DNA of 34,471 nt from Blastococcus capsensis (GCF_030165005.1 NZ_JASNNW010000032.1:1-34471), one strand, 5' to 3'; counted from the stretch's first letter, positions 23,074 through 30,837 are shown. Numbers and translations: made by a program. The notes: generated by a model from the sequence alone, not told the origin.

Positions 23074-23462
23074 GGCCAGCTCACCGCGTGACGGTCGAAC
23101 TCCTCGCCGGTCTGGATGCCGACGACGCAGAACACCAGCCCAGCCGGATCGAGCATCTGCCAGAAGCGGCCCTCCTCGACGAAGCGGTGCCGCGTGGCCC
23201 CGAGAGCCTCCAGTCGCGCCACCTCCGCCTCGACGTCGTCGCTCTCGATGTCGACGTGCCGGCGGGGCGGCGTCCCCTCGCCGGTCCGCTGGATCTCGAC
23301 GTGCCAGCCGTCGGCGAACGATCCCAGCGAGGCCGACGTGTCGTCGTCCGGGTCGGGGGTGGCGGTGCGGCCGGTGGCGCCGGCCCAGAAAGCGGTGCCT
23401 GCGGCGTGGTGCTCCGGCGGGAAGTCGAGCAACAGGACGGACAAGCGGCTGCGGTGCGGCAT
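23070..23462 (-). CDS. VOC-superfamily (glyoxalase-like) protein
   Basis: This 130-residue single-chain vicinal-oxygen-chelate fold protein starts MPHRSRLSVLLLDFPPEHHA with an early beta strand, followed by AGTAFWAGATGR (the FWxGxxG motif of these proteins), the strand WHVEIQRTGEG, then RRHVDIESDDVEAEVARLEALGA and the closing WQMLDPAGLVFCVVGIQTG. H and E residues at these places often bind a metal. The substrate is unknown. The ATG at 23462 has no good ribosome site, so a start a few codons upstream (GTG) is possible. The gene overlaps the 77-residue gene downstream. Confidence 0.85.
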   Translation of the reverse strand: MPHRSRLSVLLLDFPPEHHAAGTAFWAGATGRTATPDPDDDTSASLGSFADGWHVEIQRTGEGTPPRRHVDIESDDVEAEVARLEALGATRHRFVEEGRFWQMLDPAGLVFCVVGIQTGEEFDRHAVSWP

Positions 23463-23508
23463 GCGCGGAATGGTCGCGCAAGCCACCGACAGGACGCCGG
23501 TCAGCGGT

Positions 23509-23567
23509 GCGAGTGCGACGACGTGGTGGCGATCAGCGTGCGATGACCACGAGCTCGTCGCACTCGC
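23509..23567. repeat. Inverted repeat of the GTGCGACGA family, second copy
   Basis: The arms 23509-23529 (starting GCGAGTGCGACGA) and 23547-23567 (ending TCGTCGCACTCGC) pair over about 18 of 21 bases. The arm sequence is the same as at 19547-19598, so this is a dispersed element. Confidence 0.85.
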
Positions 23568-23593
23568 GGGAGGATGTCGCACTCGCGGGAGGA
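23557..23593. repeat. 18-bp direct repeat
   Basis: GTCGCACTCGCGGGAGGA occurs at 23557-23574 and 23576-23593, one base apart, at the right edge of the palindromic element and just downstream of the SCO1664-type gene. Confidence 0.9.
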
Positions 23594-23610
23594 TCGCGCG
23601 GGGCAGGCGA

Positions 23611-24360
23611 TCAGAACGGCGGCCAGGGCAGGGCCGGCCACTCCCCGCTCGGCTCGGGGTGCCGGCCGGTGCGCAGCAGCTCGGCCACCCGGCGCTGCGT
23701 GCAGCGCACCTCGGCGCGGGTGAGGTGCTCGTGCAGCTGCTCGCCCAGGTCGCCGCGGAGCTCGTCGCCGAGCCGGTCCAGCACCTCCAGCGCCTCCGCG
23801 GTCAGCGGCTTGCCGGCCCAGCGCCACAGCAGGGTGCGCAGCTTCGGCTCGACCGAGAAGCAGATGCCGTGGTCGACGCCGTACACGTGGCCGTCGGGCA
23901 TCGGGATGATGTGCCCGCCCTTGCGGTCGGCGTTGTTCACGACCGCGTCGAACACCGCCATGCGCCGCAGCGCGGGATCGTCGCGTCGGACGAACGCGGC
24001 GAGGTCGACGTCCTCGTCGCCGTCGATCCACAGCTGCACCATCCCGGGGCCGAACGGCCCCTCGCGCAGCAGGGTCGGCGGCACGACGTGCCAGCCGGTG
24101 GCCTCCGACACGAGGTAGGCGGAGATCTCCCGCCCGGCGAGCGTGCCGTCCGGGAAGTCCCACAGCGGCCGCTCCCCCGCCACCGGCTTGTACACGCACT
24201 CGGCGGCCAGCTCAGCGGTGCGGATGGCGCCCACCAGCGTCACGTTCGACGCGTCCAGCATCCGGCCCTCGAGGTCGATCACGCCCTCGGTGAGCAGCCG
24301 GGTGGCCTCGGTGTCGTCGGCAGGGGGGCGGAGATCGGGGACGGCGGGCTGCTCGCTCAT
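23611..24360 (-). CDS. SCO1664-family protein (PI3/PI4-kinase-like fold)
   Basis: This 249-residue conserved actinobacterial protein resembles lipid-kinase-like folds. The core shows VYKPVAGERPLWDFPDGTLA (a nucleotide-binding lysine K58 region), REISAYLVSEATGWHVVPPT, then the catalytic-loop-like AVFDAVVNNADRKGGHI and the metal-binding YGVDHGICFS. The real substrate is unknown. It lies 14 bases downstream of the DUF3090 gene. Together with the histidine phosphatase this set is conserved beside mshC in actinobacteria such as Streptomyces and Mycobacterium. The start is the ATG at 24360. The Shine-Dalgarno sequence is weak, so translation may follow from DUF3090. Confidence 0.92.
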   Translation of the reverse strand: MSEQPAVPDLRPPADDTEATRLLTEGVIDLEGRMLDASNVTLVGAIRTAELAAECVYKPVAGERPLWDFPDGTLAGREISAYLVSEATGWHVVPPTLLREGPFGPGMVQLWIDGDEDVDLAAFVRRDDPALRRMAVFDAVVNNADRKGGHIIPMPDGHVYGVDHGICFSVEPKLRTLLWRWAGKPLTAEALEVLDRLGDELRGDLGEQLHEHLTRAEVRCTQRRVAELLRTGRHPEPSGEWPALPWPPF

Positions 24361-24374
24361 CGAGGAGCCGCCGC

Positions 24375-24926
24375 TCAGCGGCGGTAGCCGTTCTGCCGGG
24401 GGCACACGTGGCCGACCGGGTCCAGCGGCAGCGAGCACAGCGGGCAGGCCGGGCGGCCGGCGGCCACGACCCGGCGGGCCCGCGCCACGAACGCCCGCGC
24501 CGCCATCGGCGTGATGGTCACCCGCAGCGCGTCGGGGCCCTCGTCGCTGTCGGAGAGGATCGCGTCCTCCTCGATCGGCTCCTCGCCGGCGGCGACGGCC
24601 TCCACGACGACGGCCCCTTCGGTGCCGTCCCAGGCCAGGCCCATCGCGGCGACCCGGAACTCCTCGTCGACCGGGGCGTCGAGCGGCTCCAGGTCGTCGA
24701 CGTCGGCCTCCGCGGGGATGGCGGCGTCGGCCCGGTTGCCGACCTCGTCGAGCAGGTCGTCCATCCGGTCGGCCAGCACCTGGACCTGCGTCTTCTCCAG
24801 CGCGACGCTGACCGTGCGACCGGCGTCGTCGGTCGCCTGCAGGTAGAACGTCCGGTCCCCGGGCTGACCCACCGTTCCTGCGACGAACCGGGTGGGGCGA
24901 TCGAAGAGATGGAGCTGACGGGGCAC
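24375..24926 (-). CDS. DUF3090 family protein with a C-terminal zinc ribbon
   Basis: This 183-residue conserved actinobacterial protein of unknown function starts MPRQLHLFDRPTRFVAGTVG, then GDRTFYLQATDDAGRTVSVALEKTQ, both typical of the family. The C-terminus is a small zinc ribbon: CPLC, then HVCPRQNGYRR. The middle is acidic. It sits between the histidine phosphatase and SCO1664-type genes, so the three probably share a pathway. The GTG start follows TAACCT ending 6 bases upstream, a leaderless layout. Confidence 0.94.
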   Translation of the reverse strand: MPRQLHLFDRPTRFVAGTVGQPGDRTFYLQATDDAGRTVSVALEKTQVQVLADRMDDLLDEVGNRADAAIPAEADVDDLEPLDAPVDEEFRVAAMGLAWDGTEGAVVVEAVAAGEEPIEEDAILSDSDEGPDALRVTITPMAARAFVARARRVVAAGRPACPLCSLPLDPVGHVCPRQNGYRR

Positions 24927-24932
24927 GCGCCC

Positions 24933-24938
24933 AGGTTA
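24933..24938 (-). promoter_or_regulatory. -10 box of the DUF3090 gene, leaderless layout
   Basis: TAACCT on the minus strand ends 6 bases before the GTG start. It lies in a 69-base gap after the phosphatase gene, so DUF3090 and the SCO1664-type gene can be transcribed separately. Confidence 0.55.
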
Positions 24939-24995
24939 CGCGGGGACGCCGACGAACCGCCGCGACGACCGGCCGGGAAAGCCGACGTCACGGCC

Positions 24996-25694
24996 TCAGG
25001 CCGGTGCTCCGGCGCCGCCGCCCACCACCGCGTCGGACGACACCTTGCGCCGCCGGCCCCTGCGCGGCGGCGGGATCAGGGCGGAGACGTCGCCGCCGGT
25101 GTCGTTGATCCGGGCGACGAACGGGCGGGTCTCGGTGTAGGTCACCACCGAGATCGAGGCCGGGTCGACGACGATGCGCTGGAAGGAGTCCAGGTGCAGG
25201 CCGAGGGCATCGGCGAGGATCGCCTTGATGACGTCACCGTGGCTGCACGCCAGCCACACCGCGTCCGGGCCCAGGCGGGCGTTCCACTCCCGGACGGCGG
25301 CCACGGCCCGGGCCTGGGTCTCGGCCAGCCCCTCCCCCTCCGGCCCGGGGAAGACCGCGGCGGAGGGGTGCTGCTGGACCACCTTCCACAGCGGTTCCTT
25401 GACCAGTTCCTTGATGCTGCGCCCGGTCCAGTCGCCGTAGCGCGCCTCGCCCAGCCGGTCGTCGGCCTGGGGCTCCAGCTCCCGGCCGGCGACGACGGCG
25501 CCGACGGTCTGCCGGCAGCGCTCCAGCGGGCTGCTGACGACGGCGGCCAGCGGGACCTTCGCCAACCGCTCCCCGACCGCCCGCGCCTGCGCCTGACCGG
25601 TCTCGTCCAGCTGGACACCGGGTGTCCAGCCGGCGAGCACGCCGCCGGTGTTGGCCGTCGTCCGGCCGTGCCGGAGCAGGATCACGGTGGTCAC
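24996..25694 (-). CDS. Histidine phosphatase family protein (MSMEG_4193 type)
   Basis: This 232-residue phosphatase/phosphomutase-fold enzyme carries the catalytic RHG motif in VILLRHGRTTANTGG (H9), the ERCRQTVGAV arginine block, the EARYGDWTGRSI motif and the second catalytic His in WLACSHGDVIKAIL. It belongs to the subgroup named in annotation as putative phosphomutase MSMEG_4193. Its substrate is not settled. The C-terminus is basic and Gly/Ala-rich (PPPRRGRRRKVSSD). The GTG start at 25694 has TACGCT ending 6 bases before it (leaderless). uppP lies upstream on the same strand, separated by 65 bases. Confidence 0.94.
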   Translation of the reverse strand: MTTVILLRHGRTTANTGGVLAGWTPGVQLDETGQAQARAVGERLAKVPLAAVVSSPLERCRQTVGAVVAGRELEPQADDRLGEARYGDWTGRSIKELVKEPLWKVVQQHPSAAVFPGPEGEGLAETQARAVAAVREWNARLGPDAVWLACSHGDVIKAILADALGLHLDSFQRIVVDPASISVVTYTETRPFVARINDTGGDVSALIPPPRRGRRRKVSSDAVVGGGAGAPA

Positions 25695-25700
25695 GGGGCG

Positions 25701-25706
25701 AGCGTA
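25701..25706 (-). promoter_or_regulatory. -10 box of the histidine phosphatase gene, leaderless layout
   Basis: TACGCT on the minus strand ends 6 bases before the GTG start. Confidence 0.6.
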
Positions 25707-25759
25707 GGCGGCCGACCTCCCGGGAGAGGGCGGTGGCACGGAGGACGCGGCGTCCTGAC

Positions 25760-26599
25760 TCAGGCGCCGGGGGCCGGGTCGAGCACGCCGGCGAAGACGA
25801 GCGCCAGGATCAACGCGCCGAGCACGATGCGGTAGACGACGAAGGGCACGTAGCTGCCGCGGTCGAGGTAGCGCAGCAGCCAGGCGATGACGACGAGGCC
25901 GACGCCGAAGGCGAGCACGGTGGCCAGGATCGTCGGGCCCCACGCGAGGGGTGGCCCGGCGACGTCGCCGGTGAGCACCTCGTAGACCTGGAAGAAACCC
26001 GCGCCGAGGACGGCCGGCACGGCGAGCAGGAAGGAGTACCGGGCCGCCGCCGACCGCGTGTAGCCGAGGAACAACCCCGCGGTGATGGTGCCGCCGGAGC
26101 GCGAGACGCCGGGGATCAGCGCCATCGCCTGCGCGAAGCCGAAGGCGATGCCGTGGCCCACCGTCAACCGGTCGAGCTCCCGGCGCTTGGCGCCCGCCCG
26201 GTCGGCCCAGAAGAGGACCAGCGAGAAGACGATCAGCGCGGTAGCAGTGATCCGCAGGTCCCGGAACGTCGTCTCGATCGAGTCCTGGAACAGCAGCCCG
26301 AGCACCACGATCGGCAGGGTGCCGATGATGATCAGCCAGCCCATGCGGGCGTCGGGATCGCCCTTACGGCGGCCACCGAGGGAGGCGATCCAGGCCGTGA
26401 TGATCCGCCAGATGTCGTGCCGGAAGTACAGCAGGACGGCGGCCTCGGTGCCGATCTGGCTGATCGCCGTGAACGCCGCACCGGGGTCGTCCCAGCCGAA
26501 CGCCTCCCCCACCACCCGCAGGTGGGCGCTCGAGGAGATCGGCAGGAACTCGGTGAGTCCCTGCACCAGCCCCAGGACGACGGCCTCGATCCAGCCCAC
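25760..26599 (-). CDS. uppP: Undecaprenyl-diphosphatase UppP/BacA
   Basis: This 279-residue integral membrane enzyme recycles undecaprenyl diphosphate to the monophosphate carrier for cell-wall synthesis. Key blocks are [13 protein letters not shown] (about 14-26) with catalytic Glu and Ser residues, and [11 protein letters not shown] (about residue 160). About seven to eight membrane helices are visible. The GTG start at 26599 lies two bases after the stop of an 18-codon ORF (26601-26657) that has its own leaderless promoter, so translation may start by reinitiation; GGGGGG, about 8 bases upstream, could also serve as a ribosome site. Confidence 0.96.
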   Translation of the reverse strand: MGWIEAVVLGLVQGLTEFLPISSSAHLRVVGEAFGWDDPGAAFTAISQIGTEAAVLLYFRHDIWRIITAWIASLGGRRKGDPDARMGWLIIIGTLPIVVLGLLFQDSIETTFRDLRITATALIVFSLVLFWADRAGAKRRELDRLTVGHGIAFGFAQAMALIPGVSRSGGTITAGLFLGYTRSAAARYSFLLAVPAVLGAGFFQVYEVLTGDVAGPPLAWGPTILATVLAFGVGLVVIAWLLRYLDRGSYVPFVVYRIVLGALILALVFAGVLDPAPGA

Positions 26600-26600
26600 C

Positions 26601-26657
26601 TCAGCACCCCCCGGGCAGGACGGGGGCGGCCGGACGGGAGACGGGTCGGGCAGGCAC
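26601..26657 (-). CDS. Possible 18-residue leader peptide of uppP
   Basis: A GTG codon at 26657 lies 8 bases after TAAGGT. It opens a frame of 18 codons ([18 protein letters not shown]) whose TGA ends one base before the uppP GTG. This layout suggests a leaderless upstream ORF that controls uppP by translational coupling. The peptide is Pro-rich, with one terminal Cys. There is no homology evidence. Chance is possible because GC-rich DNA yields many short frames. Confidence 0.45.
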   Translation of the reverse strand: MPARPVSRPAAPVLPGGC

Positions 26658-26665
26658 GACCGCTG

Positions 26666-26671
26666 ACCTTA
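26666..26671 (-). promoter_or_regulatory. -10 box upstream of the uppP leader
   Basis: TAAGGT on the minus strand. This is the best -10 box in the 161-base gap between uppP and the divergent aldo/keto reductase gene, and its expected start point falls on the GTG of the leader ORF. Confidence 0.5.
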
Positions 26672-26746
26672 GGCGCCGCGCGGGTCCGGCCGGGGACGGC
26701 GCCCCGAACGTTGCGGTGCTCCCGGGTGCCGGCCGGCGTGCGCCGG

Positions 26747-26752
26747 TAGGTT
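26747..26752 (+). promoter_or_regulatory. -10 box of the aldo/keto reductase gene, leaderless layout
   Basis: TAGGTT ends 8 bases before the GTG start at 26761. No Shine-Dalgarno sequence is present. Confidence 0.55.
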
Positions 26753-26760
26753 GGCCGGTC

Positions 26761-27741
26761 GTGGAGCAACGGGCGTTGGGGCGCAGCGGTCTGATCGTGT
26801 CCCGGCTCGCGCTGGGCACGATGACGTGGGGCCGCGACACCGACGAGGACGAGGCCGCGATGCAGCTCACGGCCTTCGTCGACGCCGGCGGCACGCTGGT
26901 CGACACCGCCGACGTCTACTGCGAGGGCGAGAGCGAGCGGATCCTCGGCCACCTGCTGGCCGACGTCGTCCCCCGGTCCGACGTCCTGGTGGCCACCAAG
27001 GCCGTCGGCCGGACCGGGCCCGGACCGATGGGGCGCGGCGCCTCGCGCGGGCACCTGGTCTCGGCGCTGGACGCCTCGCTGGAGCGGTTGGGCCTGGACC
27101 ACGTCGACCTCTGGCAGCTGCACGCCTGGGACGAGACGACGCCGCTGGAGGAGACCCTCGCCGCCTGCGACCTCGCCGTCGCGTCCGGCCGCGCCCGCTA
27201 CATCGGGATCAGCAACTTCACCGGCTGGCAGACCGCGCAGGCGGCCACCTGGCAGAAGGCGTGGCCCGGCCGCACCCCACTGGTGAGCACCCAGGTCGAG
27301 TACTCGCTGCTGCAGCGCGGCGTCGAGCGGGAGGTCGTGCCCGCCGTCGAGGCGCTCGGGCTCGGCGTGCTGGCGTGGTCGCCGCTGGGGCGCGGGATCC
27401 TCACCGGGAAGTACCGGCACAGCACGCCCTCGGAGTCCCGCGGCGCCTCCCCGCAGTGGCAGGGCTTCATCGACGGGCTCCGGTCGGCGAAGTCCGACCG
27501 GATCGTCGAGGCGGTGATCACCGCGGCCGACGGCCTGGGCACCAGCCCGCTGGCGGTCGCGCTGGCCTGGGTACGCGACCGGCCCGGCGTCGTCGCCCCG
27601 GTGGTGGGCGCCCGGACCGCCCAGCAGCTCCAGGCCTCGCTGGACGCCGACGTCGTCCGGCTGCCCGCCGCGATCCGGACCGCCCTGGAGGACGTCTCCG
27701 CGCCTCCGTTCAGCTACCCCGAGCACCGGTCGGACCGGTGA
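26761..27741 (+). CDS. Aldo/keto reductase
   Basis: This 326-residue NADPH-dependent oxidoreductase has a TIM-barrel fold. The catalytic tetrad is D48, Y53, K80 and H121, seen in TLVDTADVYCEG, LVATKAVG and LWQLHAWDE. The C-terminal coenzyme motif APVVGARTAQQLQASL is that of the group with YajO/Tas-like members. SNFTGWQ and EYSLLQRGVE are also typical. The substrate is unknown. The GTG start at 26761 has a leaderless promoter. It overlaps the helicase gene by one base (TGATG), so the two are probably cotranscribed although their functions look unrelated. Confidence 0.95.
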   Translation: MEQRALGRSGLIVSRLALGTMTWGRDTDEDEAAMQLTAFVDAGGTLVDTADVYCEGESERILGHLLADVVPRSDVLVATKAVGRTGPGPMGRGASRGHLVSALDASLERLGLDHVDLWQLHAWDETTPLEETLAACDLAVASGRARYIGISNFTGWQTAQAATWQKAWPGRTPLVSTQVEYSLLQRGVEREVVPAVEALGLGVLAWSPLGRGILTGKYRHSTPSESRGASPQWQGFIDGLRSAKSDRIVEAVITAADGLGTSPLAVALAWVRDRPGVVAPVVGARTAQQLQASLDADVVRLPAAIRTALEDVSAPPFSYPEHRSDR

Positions 27742-29690
27742 TGGGCGGAACCCCCACCCCCGGGCCGGACCTGGTCTTCGCCGCGTTCTGCACCGCGGGT
27801 CTGTGGCCCGGCCTCGGCAAGCGCACCGCCGCCGAGCTGCCGGCCGCCGGCATCACCACGCCGGACGACGTCTCGGCCGACCGGCTCGTGAAGCTGCCGC
27901 GGGTCGGCCGGCAGCGCGCCGAGCGGCTGTTCTCCAGCTTCCTCGCCGCCGCCCCCACCTACGAGGTCGTGGAGATGCTGGTGGCGGCCGGGCTGCCGGC
28001 CAAACTCGCCTCCGGGGTCGCCGACGGGCTGGGCCCCGATGCCGCCCGCCGGCTGCGGGACGACCCGTGGGGGCTGCTGGGGCTGCCCGGGGTGGCCCTG
28101 GCCGACGCCGACCGGCTGGCCATCGCCGTCCTCAAGGGCGCCGACCGGCAGGACACCCGGAGGGGCCGCGCGATCGTGGCGCTCACCCTGCGCACCGCGA
28201 CCCGCGACGGGCACACCGTCCTCCCCCTCGACCTCGTCGTCGCCGCGCTGCAGGCCGAGCGGATCGCGGATCCGGTGGCCGCCGTGGTGGCCGCCGTCGA
28301 CTCCGGGGAGGTGCTCGAGCACGAGCCGCCGGAGCCGGAGTTCGACGAGGACGCGGAGGAACCGCCTGAACCTGATCCGCGGCTGCGCACGCTGTCGCTG
28401 GCCAGGTTCGGCATGGCCGAGGAGGCCGTGGCCGAGAACGTGGCCCGGTTGGCCGCCGCGGCCGATCAGATCGCCGACCCCGCCTCGGTGCGCACGGTGG
28501 CCCAGGGCCTGGACGAGGCGCAGAAGAAGGCCGTGGCCCAGGTGCTCGTCGCGGGGGTCAGCCTGCTCACCGGGGGCCCCGGCACCGGCAAGAGCCGCAC
28601 CGTGGCCGCGGTGGTGAAGCTGCTGGAGGCCAAGGGCACCGACGTGGCACTGGCCGCGCCCACCGGCCGGGCGGCCAAGCGGCTGGAGGAGCTCACCGAC
28701 CACCCGGCGGCAACGGTGCACCGGCTGCTCGGCGCCCAGGGCGCCTCGGGCGGCTTCGCCCGCGGCGAGGAGTGGCCGCTGGACGCCGACGTGGTGGTGG
28801 TCGACGAGGCCTCGATGCTCGACGTCGAGCTGGCCGCGGCGCTGCTGGAGGCCTGCCCGGACGGCACGCACCTGCTGCTGGTCGGTGACCCGGCACAGCT
28901 GCCCTCGATCGGCCCCGGGCACGTGCTGGGCGACCTGATCGATTCCGGCGCCGTCCCGGTGACCGAGCTGACCACCCTGTACCGGCAGGCCGAGGGCGGT
29001 GCGATCGCCCGGCTGGCCTCGGCCGTGCGCGGCGGGAAGCTGCCGCCGGTGGACTCCCCCGACCGCGAGGTGGTCGTGGTGCCGGCCACCGGCAGCGCCG
29101 AGGCCGCCCGGCGGGTGGTGCAGCTGGTCACCGACTCGATCCCCCGCGCGCTCGGCATCGAGCCGGGCGCGGTGCAGGTGGTCACCCCGGTGCACCGCGG
29201 GCCGGCCGGCACCATCGAGCTCAACAAGGCGCTGAAGGCGCAGCTGAACCCGGGCGAGGGCGCGGTGTTCGGCTTCGACCCAGGCGACCGCGTGGTCGCC
29301 ACCGCCAACCACCTCGACCTGGAGCCCACCGGCTTCGCCAACGGCGAGGTCGGCGTGGTCACCAAGACCGGCGACGGGTCGATGGACGTGACGTTCGCCT
29401 CCGGACCGGTCACGGTCAGCGGGCAGGCGCTGTTCGACCTCCGGCACGGCTGGGCGATCACCGTGCACCGGGCGCAGGGCTCGGAGTGGCCCGGAGTCGT
29501 GGTGGTGCTACCGCCCGAGGCCGGCGGGATGCTGTCCCGGCCGCTGGTCTACACGGCGCTCACCCGGGCGCAGCGGCACCTGTCGATCGTGCACGCCAGT
29601 GGCGCCGCGCTGGCCCGTGCGGTGCGCGACGTCGACGTGCGGCCGCGCCGGACCCGGCTGGCCGAGCTGTTGCGCGAGATCGCGGGCTGA
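27741..29690 (+). CDS. RecD2-like ATP-dependent DNA helicase
   Basis: This 649-residue superfamily 1B helicase is of the short RecD2 type, found without RecB and RecC. The N-terminal part has helix-hairpin-helix elements (WPGLGKRTAAELPAAGI, KLPRVGRQRAERLF). The motor follows, with Walker A GGPGTGKSRT (K284), APTGRAAKRL, Walker B VVVVDEASMLD, motif III VGDPAQLPSIGPG, and the C-terminal UvrD_C_2 motif WAITVHRAQGSEWPGV and YTALTRAQRHL. An acidic insert (residues about 190-215) follows the N-terminal region. It probably unwinds DNA 5' to 3' in repair; that direction is family knowledge. It starts at ATG 27741, overlapping the reductase stop. It ends only two bases from the convergent DUF2470 gene. 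Confidence 0.95.
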   Translation: MGGTPTPGPDLVFAAFCTAGLWPGLGKRTAAELPAAGITTPDDVSADRLVKLPRVGRQRAERLFSSFLAAAPTYEVVEMLVAAGLPAKLASGVADGLGPDAARRLRDDPWGLLGLPGVALADADRLAIAVLKGADRQDTRRGRAIVALTLRTATRDGHTVLPLDLVVAALQAERIADPVAAVVAAVDSGEVLEHEPPEPEFDEDAEEPPEPDPRLRTLSLARFGMAEEAVAENVARLAAAADQIADPASVRTVAQGLDEAQKKAVAQVLVAGVSLLTGGPGTGKSRTVAAVVKLLEAKGTDVALAAPTGRAAKRLEELTDHPAATVHRLLGAQGASGGFARGEEWPLDADVVVVDEASMLDVELAAALLEACPDGTHLLLVGDPAQLPSIGPGHVLGDLIDSGAVPVTELTTLYRQAEGGAIARLASAVRGGKLPPVDSPDREVVVVPATGSAEAARRVVQLVTDSIPRALGIEPGAVQVVTPVHRGPAGTIELNKALKAQLNPGEGAVFGFDPGDRVVATANHLDLEPTGFANGEVGVVTKTGDGSMDVTFASGPVTVSGQALFDLRHGWAITVHRAQGSEWPGVVVVLPPEAGGMLSRPLVYTALTRAQRHLSIVHASGAALARAVRDVDVRPRRTRLAELLREIAG

Positions 29691-29692
29691 TC

Positions 29693-30487
29693 TCAGCCGC
29701 GGATGCTCCGCGCGGCACACAGCACCTGGGCGACCGCCTGGCCGAGCTGCCCGGCGCAGGTGAGCGGCCGGGAGAAGGGCACGCGCACGTCGGTGTGGCC
29801 GTGGTGGTGCTCCACCCGCAGCCGGAAGCCGAACCGGTCCAGCCCGAGCGGGCGGACGACGTCCCCAGGGGTGCGCAGGTCCGACGGCAGGCGGGCGGCG
29901 AGGAGCGCGAGCACGTCGGCGTGGTCGGCGGCGAGGTGGCGCAGGTGGTCGGCCTCGATGCCGGCCAGCGGGTCCGGGCGGGAGGCCAGGAACTCCTGGG
30001 GGCTGACGTCGACGGCCTGCCCGCTCTCGCCGAGCACCACCTCGGCCAGGTCCAGGCGCAGCAGTTCGGCGGTCCGCCCGACGTCGAGCAGGGCCGCGTC
30101 GGGACGGGCCTCGGCGAAGGCCAGGAGGGCGGCCCGCCGGTCGGCCTGCCGGACGGGCGTCGCCCAGCCCGACAGCCACAGCTGGGCACGGATCGGCAGC
30201 CGCATCGGCACCGGCGCGTGGTCGCTGACCAGCAGGAGCGCGGAGAGGTCCTGGTCCGGCGCGCTGCGGACGGCCGCGGCCAGGTCACCGTTCCGCGGAA
30301 CGACCAGCAGCAACTGGCCGGCACGGGTGACCGTGTGCGCGAGCACCCGTCCGCCCTGGATGCCGGCGGCGCACACGGTGGCCGCAGGCCGGACGGCGAC
30401 CGTGCGGGCCCGCTCGGTCAGCCCGGGGCACAGCTGACCGGACCCGGGACGGCGTTCGGGCGCGGGGTGGCTCGGGCTGCTCGGCAT
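29693..30487 (-). CDS. DUF2470-domain protein, probably heme/iron related
   Basis: The 264-residue protein has an N-terminal flavin-reductase/pyridoxamine-oxidase-like half (about residues 25-155, with TVTRAGQLLLVVPRNGDLAAAV) and a C-terminal DUF2470 domain (about 175-260, with IEADHLRHLAADHADVLALLA and GLDRFGFRLRVEHHHGHTDVRVPF). DUF2470 also closes heme-oxygenase-like HugZ-type proteins, so a role in heme binding or iron release is likely but unproven. An early CAAG-type residue pair is present. The start ATG has GAGGAGGGG 2-9 bases before it. A 36-base hairpin containing an IdeR-like site overlaps its -10 box (TAGGCT, 30513-30518), implying repression by iron. Confidence 0.88.
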   Translation of the reverse strand: MPSSPSHPAPERRPGSGQLCPGLTERARTVAVRPAATVCAAGIQGGRVLAHTVTRAGQLLLVVPRNGDLAAAVRSAPDQDLSALLLVSDHAPVPMRLPIRAQLWLSGWATPVRQADRRAALLAFAEARPDAALLDVGRTAELLRLDLAEVVLGESGQAVDVSPQEFLASRPDPLAGIEADHLRHLAADHADVLALLAARLPSDLRTPGDVVRPLGLDRFGFRLRVEHHHGHTDVRVPFSRPLTCAGQLGQAVAQVLCAARSIRG

Positions 30488-30494
30488 CGCCCCT

Positions 30495-30530
30495 CCTCAG
30501 TGTGGTTAGGGCAGCCTAACCACACTGAGG
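30495..30530. promoter_or_regulatory. Perfect inverted repeat with IdeR/DtxR-like box over the DUF2470 promoter
   Basis: The arms 30495-30510 (CCTCAGTGTGGTTAGG) and 30515-30530 (CCTAACCACACTGAGG) are perfect complements with a GCAG loop. The 19 bases at 30506-30524 match the IdeR/DtxR consensus (TTAGGTTAGSCTAACCTAA) at 15 positions by my count. The minus-strand -10 box TAGGCT (30513-30518) lies inside it, so binding of the regulator would block the promoter. Confidence 0.7.
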
Positions 30531-30531
30531 C

Positions 30532-30837
30532 CTAGCGGCCAGCGACCGTGCGCGCCCGTCGCCGCTCGAGTGCCATCCGCGTCGCGAGGCAGGCCACGGC
30601 GACCCCGAGCAGCAACCCCAAGACGGTTGCTGCTCCCGCGGTGGAACCGGCCAGCAGCACGAGCGTGCCGAGCACTGCCCCGAGCAGCAGCCCGCGGAGG
30701 AACCGCCGGCCTGCCGGTGGGGTGCTCGGCGGCGTGCCGACGGCGACGCTCACCGGCACACCCGCGGCCCGGGCCCAGCGCTCGGCGGCAGCGCGCACCT
30801 CGGCGTCGGACACGGCCCGGCCCTCGTCCGTCGTCAC
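30532..30837 (-). CDS. Small two-helix membrane protein, unknown function
   Basis: This 101-residue protein starts at GTG 30837, chosen because GGAGG lies 8 bases before it and longer frames upstream are Arg-rich out-of-frame-type sequence. The N-terminal 50 residues are soluble, with helix SDAEVRAAAERWARAAGVPV. Two membrane helices follow (LLLGAVLGTLVLLAGS and AATVLGLLLGVAVACLATRM), with a short basic tail. The family is not recognised. It precedes the DUF2470 gene on the same strand, but the hairpin and promoter between them suggest separate control. Confidence 0.65.
   Translation of the reverse strand: MTTDEGRAVSDAEVRAAAERWARAAGVPVSVAVGTPPSTPPAGRRFLRGLLLGAVLGTLVLLAGSTAGAATVLGLLLGVAVACLATRMALERRRARTVAGR

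Noticed and set aside
27741..29690. RecD-like helicase and RecB-like nuclease as one RecBCD system
   Set aside because: They are 19 kb apart, have separate promoters, and no RecC or RecB helicase is present; the helicase is of the RecD2 type that works alone.
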